DNA from: an uncultured Prevotellaceae bacterium
GTDB taxonomy: Bacteria > Bacteroidota > Bacteroidia > Bacteroidales > Bacteroidaceae
NCBI GenBank assembly: GCA_900315075.1
Contig: OMXV01000009.1
Span: 1 to 64,000, forward strand
Length of the DNA: 64,000 nucleotides
Direction of reading: 5' to 3'
Shown here: positions 58,483-64,000 of the stretch, in pieces
Numbering within the stretch: the stretch's first letter is position 1
How the letters are laid out: every line of letters starts with the position of its first letter
The notes under the pieces: generated by a model
Database searches by the model: none
Seen by the model: only the letters and a program-made list of their open reading frames with translations
Told to the model about the DNA's origin: nothing
Position numbers and translations under genes: made by a program

Positions 58483-59079
58483 ATGAAACTATTGAATGGT
58501 ATGACCGACGAAGAGTTGGCATTGTCATACATTGAAGGGGATAATAAAGCGTTTGATTTGTTGTTGTCAAGAACTAAGACCAAACTCTTTACTTATATTT
58601 TGTTTGTAGTTCGCGACCGCGACTTTGCTGACGATATTTTTCAGGAGACATTCGTCAAAGTCATCACGAAATTACAGCAGGGTAAATACACCAATTCAGG
58701 AAAATTCAGCGCATGGCTCATGCGTATCGCCCACAATGTGATCATGGATTTATACCGTGAACACAGGTCGGAACGTATTATTGAACCAACCGAGGGCAAC
58801 GATCTGTCGAACATTAGTTACAATGACCTGCTTGACACCAATGTGGAAAACCACTATGTCAACGAACAGGTGATGACAGATGTGAGAAAGATGATGAATA
58901 TGCTTCCACCATCACAACGTGAAGTGGTGTTTATGCGCTTTTACCAGGAAATGTCGTTTAAGGAGATAGCAGAGGCCACAGGCGTGAGTATCAACACTTC
59001 GCTTGGTCGCATGCGCTATGCCATCCTTAACCTGAGGCGTATGGCACGTGAGCATAATGTAGTGCTGCAATTAGATTAG
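58483..59079 (+). CDS. ECF-type RNA polymerase sigma factor
   Basis: 198 aa. Region 2 is LALSYIEGDNKAFDLLLSRT through FADDIFQETFVKVITKLQQG and FSAWLMRIAHNVIMDLYREH; region 4 is MLPPSQREVVFMRFYQEMSF followed by KEIAEATGVSINTSLGRMRY. There is no region 1.1 or 3, so it is an ECF (group IV) sigma. No anti-sigma (FecR-like or zinc-binding) gene is next to it, so regulation must act at transcription or through a distant partner. It has a housekeeping-type promoter. An alternative start is the Met seven codons later. Its regulon cannot be deduced here. Confidence 0.93.
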   Translation: MKLLNGMTDEELALSYIEGDNKAFDLLLSRTKTKLFTYILFVVRDRDFADDIFQETFVKVITKLQQGKYTNSGKFSAWLMRIAHNVIMDLYREHRSERIIEPTEGNDLSNISYNDLLDTNVENHYVNEQVMTDVRKMMNMLPPSQREVVFMRFYQEMSFKEIAEATGVSINTSLGRMRYAILNLRRMAREHNVVLQLD

Positions 59080-59106
59080 TCTTTTAGTTGACAAATAGAT
59101 AAAAAG

Positions 59107-59152
59107 ACGAGTTGGCAAGATATATGAACTAGCATATATCTTGCCAACTCGT
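59107..59152. terminator. 20-bp palindromic terminator between convergent genes
   Basis: 59107-59126 pairs with 59133-59152 around a 6-nt loop. The arms are made of the GACGAGTTGGCAAG repeat sequence, so a dispersed repeat appears to have been used as a terminator for the sigma factor and rpe genes. Confidence 0.8.
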
Positions 59153-59169
59153 TAAGTTGTTAACTTGAA

Positions 59170-59829
59170 TTACAAGTTCTTCAGTCCTCGAATGGTTTGG
59201 ATAGGGTCTTCGGCTTTGAAGACATAACTACCACTGACAAGAACATCGACACCGGCCTTCACCAATCTGGGGGCTGTTTCTGCTTGTACACCACCATCCA
59301 CTTCTATGAGTGCCTTGCTACCAGTGGATTCTATCAACTTACGGAGTCGCCGAACCTTGGCGATGGTGTTCTCAATGAATTTCTGTCCTCCGAAGCCAGG
59401 ATTTACACTCATGAGCAATACCATATCGACATCGCCGATGATGTCTTCAAGCAGATGCACAGGAGTGGAGGGGTTGAGGGTCACGCCAGCTTTCATACCA
59501 TGTTTTTTGATTTCATGGATGGTACGATGTAGGTGTGTGCAAGCCTCGTAGTGAATGTTCATCATCATGGCACCGATACGGGCAGTAGTTTCGATGTATG
59601 CCTCGGGATGGACGGTCATGAAATGCACGTCGAGGGGCTTTTTGCAGATGCCTGCCACCGCTTCAAGCACGGGAAATCCAAAAGAGATGTTGGGTACAAA
59701 GACGCCGTCCATGATGTCCATGTGCAGCCAGTCGGCCTCACTGCGGTTGATCATGTCGATGTCGCTGCGCAGGTTGGTGAAGTCAGCTGCCAACAGCGAC
59801 GGGGATACCATTGTTGACATAGTTTTCAA
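59170..59829 (-). CDS. rpe: Ribulose-phosphate 3-epimerase
   Basis: 219 aa TIM barrel. MVSPSLLAADFTNLRSDIDM, ADWLHMDIMDGVFVPNISFG (metal-binding His and Asp), LDVHFMTVHPE, LMSVNPGFGGQKFIENTIAK and IEVDGGVQAETA with SGSYVFKAED form the complete family signature. It interconverts ribulose 5-phosphate and xylulose 5-phosphate in the pentose phosphate pathway. Three Met codons (59829, 59820, 59811) could start it; 59811 or 59820 gives the most typical length. A 41-codon ORF lies 30 bp upstream on the same strand. Confidence 0.95.
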   Translation of the reverse strand: MKTMSTMVSPSLLAADFTNLRSDIDMINRSEADWLHMDIMDGVFVPNISFGFPVLEAVAGICKKPLDVHFMTVHPEAYIETTARIGAMMMNIHYEACTHLHRTIHEIKKHGMKAGVTLNPSTPVHLLEDIIGDVDMVLLMSVNPGFGGQKFIENTIAKVRRLRKLIESTGSKALIEVDGGVQAETAPRLVKAGVDVLVSGSYVFKAEDPIQTIRGLKNL

Positions 59830-59859
59830 GTATTAGCAATTACGTTCGATGAACTAAGT

Positions 59860-59985
59860 TTAGTTCAGACAATACACCTCATTGCGACCGTTGATGTTGG
59901 CCACACGATAGCTGTGAGCAAATTCAAGGATGAATTTCAGTGTTTTTTGTGAGGGTTCAAATTCTTCATGGGTAAAAATCTTCAT
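59860..59985 (-). CDS. Small hypothetical protein upstream of rpe
   Basis: 41 codons: MKIFTHEEFEPSQKTLKFIL, then EFAHSYRVANINGRNEVYCL and a final Asn. It is too short for most gene callers. The length, the ordered helix-like centre and the Cys-Leu-Asn end look like a genuine Bacteroidales micro-protein rather than random sequence, but I cannot name a family. The stop lies 30 bp before the rpe start, so both may share a transcript. No clear promoter was found upstream. Confidence 0.55.
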   Translation of the reverse strand: MKIFTHEEFEPSQKTLKFILEFAHSYRVANINGRNEVYCLN

Positions 59986-61157
59986 AGGCAATCTCGTTTG
60001 TTTATTATCAAAACGATAACACCCTACTTTTTATTATGTGAATAATACATTTTTTTTCAATGCATGAAATGTCCAATCTACGAAAGCCATTGCTAAAGGC
60101 GATAAGAAAAAGGGTTTAAAACAATTTTCACAAGTGGGTGCTGAGAGATACATGCTCTATGAAAGGATTATGAAATGTTTTAAGTAAGTAGGTGTTCAAA
60201 ATTAGACAATAGTATTTTATCGTCTATTGGGATGCAGATTTTTTTCTTTGACGAAGGAGCATAGCGGGCTATGTGACTGAGGATAAGAGAAAAAGATGCG
60301 TCCAAGAGACATAAAAGACTATGAGCACTTCCAGCAATGATATATATGGATAATTTTGAATTCCTACTTATCTATATCATTATGAGGATAATGAGTCTAT
60401 GGAGAATGCCTTATGGCCTGATTGCAGCGATAATCCTCCTCAAATGTCGTTAGGCTCCTCCTGTAACTCCTCACCTCTGTAGAAATATCAAAAGAGGCTG
60501 GCAAATGACATGATGAATATTCTACGGAGGAAAGGAGTATGAGGAGTAAGGCCATTCGGCCAGAGAAGAATGTAACGTCAAATCTACGAAAACCATTGCT
60601 AATAACGAAATATACACTAGCGAAAGTCGAGTCATTTGAGTTTTTATGTTTGGGAAGACACCAATAAAAAAACACTTTGTTTGGAAAAAGATCTAAAAAG
60701 GGTCAAAAAACGCCAAGGCGTAAGGAAAAAGGGTGAAAAATCTGGCAGTGTAGGGGCATATCCCGTGAATGTCCGATAATACCAGTGAACGAGTTAATAA
60801 GTAGACAACTTATAAACTCAGAAACTCCTTTTACTCTGTCCGTCAGGACTTCCTCCCATACTGTTCAAACTCCTTTCAGAGAAAACTACGGAGTACTCGT
60901 GGCTTTTTTTACAGTCTACGGAGGCGAGGAGTATGAGGAGGCGACCTACGGTCGTGGAGAAAAAGCAAAAAAAACATATTTTCTCCGTCAGAATATCCTC
61001 CCTTCACTCCTTTCCTCCGTAGACATATATAAACAAGAATACCTCAGTAGAGCAGGCTGAATCAAAAAAAACGCCAAAGGCGTTCAGAAAAAGGTTTAAA
61101 AATATTCTTCACACAAGATGACTGAGTAGTTACCACTCTTGTATTTTTAGTTAACGT
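59986..61157. other. Gene-poor stretch of decayed repeats
   Basis: About 1.17 kb without a supported gene. It includes: two copies of AATCTACGAAARCCATTGCTA (near 60074-60097 and 60584-60604); four copies, in both orientations, of an 18- to 26-nt motif TCTACGGAGGAAAGGAGT (60466-60483 minus, 60521-60547 plus, 60915-60940 plus, 61006-61023 minus); ACGCCAAGGCGT-type palindromes near 60708-60722 and 61060-61075; and one copy of the 26-nt element at 60750-60775. Open frames here (for example 60785-61060) are built from repeats. Confidence 0.55.
60750..60775 (+). repeat. 26-nt dispersed element, third copy
   Basis: Same family as 2544-2569 and 2608-2633; about 22 of 26 positions agree between any two copies. 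It begins GTAGGGGCAT and ends TGTCCG. Confidence 0.65.
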
Positions 61158-61192
61158 GTGTTAAAAAATGGGGGGGGTAAAAAATTAAGGTG

Positions 61193-61200
61193 TATCTTTG
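61193..61200 (+). promoter_or_regulatory. -7 element of the large lipoprotein gene
   Basis: TATCTTTG, 35 bp upstream of the ATG at 61236. It excludes the longer open frame starting at 61158. Confidence 0.55.
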
Positions 61201-61235
61201 TGCAGAGAATAAATCTAAGCATAAAACACCGAAAA

Positions 61236-63245
61236 ATGAATAATGGAAAACGAGTATGGTCATGGCTCACGATAGTGTGCATGGCATTGGTGATATTGAC
61301 AGCCTGCGGTGGCGACGACCCCGATATAATTCCTGTGAATCCCACCCCGAATCCCACTCCGAATCCTGAGGAACCCGTCAAGAAAGGGTATCCCACGGTG
61401 ACCGTGATCAAAAGCTCTGTGAATGTCTTCGGCGGCGTGATGGTGGATATCCGTGATAGTGTGCTCATCATCAATGAGGAGCAGACGGTGAAATGGGTCG
61501 ATGAGTCGGGAAAACCGTGTAAGGTACAAGTGTTCTATTCTGCCAACGGCCTCACGGGAAAGGAGGTAAAAAAAGGCGACATCCTCGACCAGGAGGGCAA
61601 ACTCGCTGTCAACGTCACCAACGAATATGACAATTCCAGAGCCGGTATTGTTACACTCGTCGTTAAGTCGGCCACCGAGAACTTCACGTCTCTGAACTTT
61701 AGGGTAGGCGAGGAGGTCAACCTGCTCGACGCCATCATCTTTGAGGAAGGCATCACGCTGTTGAAGACCGAGATGGAAATCGATGGCGTGCGTAGTGAAA
61801 TTCCCGACCCCACACATTTCGCGCCCACCCATGTAGGTGACATCGCCCTCATCTTCACCGTGCAGAATGGCAACGGACCCATAGCGGAACTGAAATATCC
61901 GGTCACCATCAAACCTATGGAATACCAGGCGGTGAATATCCAGCACCTCAAACCCAAGGACATCCTGCCCGTTGTGGGACAAGTCAACAGTGGCGATGGA
62001 CAAGCCTACGCCCACATCGAGCACCTCCGCATAGCGGAATGTACACGTGTGCGTGACATGATGTGGCAGTATGGCGCTGGTTCCCATTCGGCGGCTGCTT
62101 ACCAGTCGCTGATGCTCCGTCTTAATACGGGAATGATTGGTGAAAAACCTGCGGGTTTCGACAACTATGAAGTGGTGGGCAAGGATTTTCATGATGAAAA
62201 TGAGCATGGCCATAATGGGTGGGACATCCTCTGCTCCATCATTGATCATGCCAACTTGAAAGTGTTGGAGGATTATGGGTATGCCATGGATGAACTGTAT
62301 AACAATCTTCAAAGTAATGCCATCAATATATTTGCAGAGTCTCAAGGTTATGAAACTCAATCTAAAGAAACATATGACAAATGGGATAGAGAATACAATA
62401 ATTTGGAGAAATACATCAAAAAAGATAATTTCCTATGGTTCGTAGCTGGTACAAATTTACGAAATAATTGGACTAAAATATATCAAGAAGAGCTAGACTT
62501 GCCAGATGATAATTCTATATATGGCGCTCCCCAATCCCAAGCCCACAACAAGAATGACGCCGTCCTCGACAAACATGTTATGCTCACCATAGGCACCAAT
62601 GCGAATGGTGATGCGGACATCACGAACTCCAGCAGTGGCAGTAAATTCCCTGTGGGGTTTCATCCTGATGTGCTGTTCTCGGGACGCGCTTTCCCTCAGC
62701 ATCGTTTAAATGGTACTATTTATGGCGAGCAAGGAAATTACACCACCTCTTATCCCAACTACACCAATTTGGCGATGGCCGACTTGTGTTTCCAGATGTA
62801 TGCGGAGGTGGCGGATGTGGATCAGTTGATGAACATGATTCGTTCCACTTCGCTGACCAACTACATCCGTCTGAATGGTCAGACGCAGAACCTGCACCTC
62901 ATCAACCCCGCCGGCTTCTTCTTGAAATACCTTATGCCCACAGTGCCCGCCACACTGACGGAGGGGACGACGGCGAGTTTGTCGCAGGGCTATTACCACG
63001 GCGTGGTCTTCAACATCCCGGGAGCGGAGGTCAACATCAATGGGGAATGGGTGCCTTTCACCAACGCCAACTTTGAGCGCATCAAGAAACAGAACCCCTT
63101 CACCCTGCAATGGCGCCTCAACAGCGAAAACCTCCCCATGATGGGCTTCACCCGTGGCACAACTATCACTGGTCAACTCATCGCCGTCGATGACCAGTGG
63201 CACGGTCTCAACATCACCCAAGATGTCACTATCACCATCAATTGA
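61236..63245 (+). CDS. Large surface lipoprotein of unknown function with an AT-rich mosaic block
   Basis: 669 aa. Lipoprotein signal (WLTIVCMALVILTACGGDD) with the lipobox Cys near residue 22, then a Pro-rich linker (PVNPTPNPTPNPEEP). Residues 40-225 look like two Ig/bacterial-type beta domains. Residues 230-669 (VVGQVNSGDGQAYAHIEHLR, FHDENEHGHNGWDILCSIID, FPVGFHPDVLFSGRAFPQHR) are unrecognised. They contain conserved-looking His/Asp clusters, so an enzyme or adhesin is possible. Codons from about 62,280 to 62,525 have roughly 29% GC against about 55% on both sides, a sign of segment replacement. Start set from the -7 element at 61193-61200. A 15-bp hairpin follows. Confidence 0.7.
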   Translation: MNNGKRVWSWLTIVCMALVILTACGGDDPDIIPVNPTPNPTPNPEEPVKKGYPTVTVIKSSVNVFGGVMVDIRDSVLIINEEQTVKWVDESGKPCKVQVFYSANGLTGKEVKKGDILDQEGKLAVNVTNEYDNSRAGIVTLVVKSATENFTSLNFRVGEEVNLLDAIIFEEGITLLKTEMEIDGVRSEIPDPTHFAPTHVGDIALIFTVQNGNGPIAELKYPVTIKPMEYQAVNIQHLKPKDILPVVGQVNSGDGQAYAHIEHLRIAECTRVRDMMWQYGAGSHSAAAYQSLMLRLNTGMIGEKPAGFDNYEVVGKDFHDENEHGHNGWDILCSIIDHANLKVLEDYGYAMDELYNNLQSNAINIFAESQGYETQSKETYDKWDREYNNLEKYIKKDNFLWFVAGTNLRNNWTKIYQEELDLPDDNSIYGAPQSQAHNKNDAVLDKHVMLTIGTNANGDADITNSSSGSKFPVGFHPDVLFSGRAFPQHRLNGTIYGEQGNYTTSYPNYTNLAMADLCFQMYAEVADVDQLMNMIRSTSLTNYIRLNGQTQNLHLINPAGFFLKYLMPTVPATLTEGTTASLSQGYYHGVVFNIPGAEVNINGEWVPFTNANFERIKKQNPFTLQWRLNSENLPMMGFTRGTTITGQLIAVDDQWHGLNITQDVTITIN

Positions 63246-63275
63246 CATTTTAACGAACAGGAATTACGATAAAAA

Positions 63276-63314
63276 TATGATGGTGGGTTCAGATATTTCG
63301 AACCCACCATCATA
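63276..63314. terminator. 15-bp hairpin between convergent genes
   Basis: 63276-63290 pairs perfectly with 63300-63314. On the minus strand it is followed by TTTTTATCG, so it terminates the opposing gene; it probably also ends the lipoprotein transcript. Confidence 0.8.
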
Positions 63315-63380
63315 CGATATTGAACATCCTGTTTTTACTCACCCTCTATGAGAGAGGAAAAGTATGTTGTAGTAAATGTG

Positions 63381-63851
63381 TCAGCGTTTATACCTGAAAA
63401 TCTGGGTGGTGTCCTCCCAATAGGTGGTATTCATGAGTTGGTTCTCACTTTGTTTCTCGAAAGTGATGGTAAAAGTGTCTTCTGTACCTTTGTGCAGGAG
63501 AATGACAGCACGGAATGGGCGCTTACGATATTCATGCCCGAGACGGCCTAAATAGGTGTGGCGGCCCTCGACAGCCACTTCCCATTCATTGAGCAGTTCT
63601 ACTTTCTCTATCGAGATGCTACCTTCTGCATATTCCCTTCCTTTAAAGCATTTGTAATAATATGCCTGACAGAATTTGTCGATAAGTCCTGCGAGATATT
63701 CCTTGGAAGTGGGAATGCCGGAAATGTCTGCCGGAGTGGAAATCTCTATGGTAGCAGCTGAAGGTATGACAATTGGGCTGGCTGTTTTGGCGTTGGTGGT
63801 CATAGACAAAAGTGTGAAAAATGCACCTAATAATAAACTGTTTCCTTTCAT
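63381..63851 (-). CDS. Small secreted protein of unknown function
   Basis: 156 aa. Signal peptide MKGNSLLLGAFFTLLSMTTNA. The mature part (SKEYLAGLIDKFCQAYYYKC, EKVELLNEWEVAVEGRHTYL, RPFRAVILLHKGTEDTFTIT) is alpha/beta with two Cys and no recognised domain. It might be a short periplasmic NTF2/cystatin-like fold, but that is a guess. Promoter on the minus strand at 63881-63912; terminator hairpin at 63276-63314. Single-gene unit. Confidence 0.65.
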   Translation of the reverse strand: MKGNSLLLGAFFTLLSMTTNAKTASPIVIPSAATIEISTPADISGIPTSKEYLAGLIDKFCQAYYYKCFKGREYAEGSISIEKVELLNEWEVAVEGRHTYLGRLGHEYRKRPFRAVILLHKGTEDTFTITFEKQSENQLMNTTYWEDTTQIFRYKR

Positions 63852-63880
63852 ATCAATTATAGGGTTTGGTTTGTACGCTG

Positions 63881-63912
63881 CAAACTTAGGAAAAATTTCT
63901 TATATCATGCAA
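63881..63912 (-). promoter_or_regulatory. Promoter of the small secreted protein gene
   Basis: On the minus strand TTG (63912-63910), 21 nt, TAAGTTTG (63888-63881), 30 bp upstream of the ATG. Confidence 0.55.
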
Positions 63913-63971
63913 TTTCCCTCTCTTTTTTCCATTTCTTTATCTAAAAACATGGTTTTTAAAGATATTTTTGC

Positions 63972-63979
63972 TAAATTTG
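63972..63979 (+). promoter_or_regulatory. -7 element of a gene beyond the right edge
   Basis: TAAATTTG, 21 bp from the window end. It implies a plus-strand gene just outside. Confidence 0.4.
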
Positions 63980-64000
63980 CACCCCAAAAACTGTGTGTGG

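Noticed and set aside
60785-61060. A 91-codon plus-strand open frame in the gene-poor kilobase
   Set aside because: It is made of dispersed repeat motifs, has no promoter and no coding character.
61260-62360. A 366-codon open frame on the minus strand opposite the large lipoprotein gene
   Set aside because: The plus strand has a clear lipoprotein signal, a promoter and coherent domains. The antisense frame is His/Val-rich, a typical mirror of biased codon use, with no family resemblance.
1-64000. tRNA, rRNA or tmRNA genes
   Set aside because: No cloverleaf, TTCGA-type T-arm set or rRNA-like conserved segment was noticed on either strand; a covariance scan would be needed to be certain.

Overview
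The window reads as chromosomal DNA of an anaerobic Bacteroidales bacterium, most likely in or near Prevotellaceae. The evidence is: (i) many genes are preceded by the Bacteroidetes promoter form TTTG, 19-20 nt, TAnnTTTG, and few have Shine-Dalgarno sites; (ii) the gene content is typical (pyruvate:ferredoxin oxidoreductase, pyruvate phosphate dikinase, membrane pyrophosphatase, ETF/acyl-CoA dehydrogenase, BspA-like LRR protein, DUF4468, DUF3822 beside rsmD, TPR regulators, C-terminal tails of the YDLQGR...GIYI..GKK type); (iii) intergenic DNA carries several dispersed palindromic repeat families. I saw no rRNA, tRNA or CRISPR array.

Layout. 1-7.7 kb: envelope genes (LysM/periplasmic-binding-like protein, two beta-barrel proteins, two related small lipoproteins, a DUF4468 protein, a subtilisin-like protease with a sorting tail). 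7.7-10.5 kb: an accessory patch with an unknown small protein, the N-terminal remnant of a Sau3AI/MutH-like endonuclease, an AAA/DUF4143 ATPase and a palindromic MITE-like element with a 9-bp target duplication between that ATPase and its apparent promoter. 10.7-27.3 kb: energy metabolism (PFOR, K+-dependent membrane pyrophosphatase, PPDK) mixed with a second AAA/DUF4143 paralog, an ATP-grasp-like protein, a GH43 glycosidase, an OprO/P-type porin and RlmD. 27.4-35.1 kb: membrane and signalling proteins (PP2C-like protein lacking two metal ligands, Gly/His-rich secreted protein), an orphan FecE-like ATPase, tatA-tatC, a PNPOx/Nim-like flavoprotein, TrmO, and two tandem DUF805 proteins with Gln-rich repeat tails. 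35.2-39.0 kb: a tight etfB-etfA-small membrane ORF-acyl-CoA dehydrogenase operon. 39.3-45.7 kb: BspA-like protein, DnaG primase, a TPR membrane protein, cardiolipin synthase. 46-50 kb: a TPR/HTH lipoprotein regulator overlapping a tail-bearing secreted protein, next to a tail-bearing serpin. 50.1-54.3 kb: M48 protease with TerB-like tail, rsmD, DUF3822 protein, secreted CarboxypepD_reg-like protein. 54.3-60 kb: a Dna2-like nuclease-helicase, an orphan cobalamin riboswitch, an ECF sigma factor, rpe and a 41-aa ORF. 60-61.1 kb: a gene-poor stretch of decayed repeats. 61.2-64 kb: a large lipoprotein with an AT-rich mosaic block, and a small secreted protein.

How the parts fit. PFOR supplies reduced ferredoxin, PPDK interconverts pyruvate and PEP using pyrophosphate, and the membrane pyrophosphatase converts pyrophosphate energy into an ion gradient. 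ETF plus acyl-CoA dehydrogenase links acyl-CoA redox chemistry to this anaerobic electron economy. The secreted protease, serpin and tail-bearing protein share a C-terminal cassette of the kind used for Bacteroidetes surface export.

The most unusual features are the cobalamin riboswitch with no recognisable cobalamin gene behind it, the unannotated 51-codon membrane ORF in the ETF operon, the element-disrupted AAA/restriction locus, and the Dna2-like nuclease-helicase. All identifications were made by eye from sequence and family knowledge. No database search was run.
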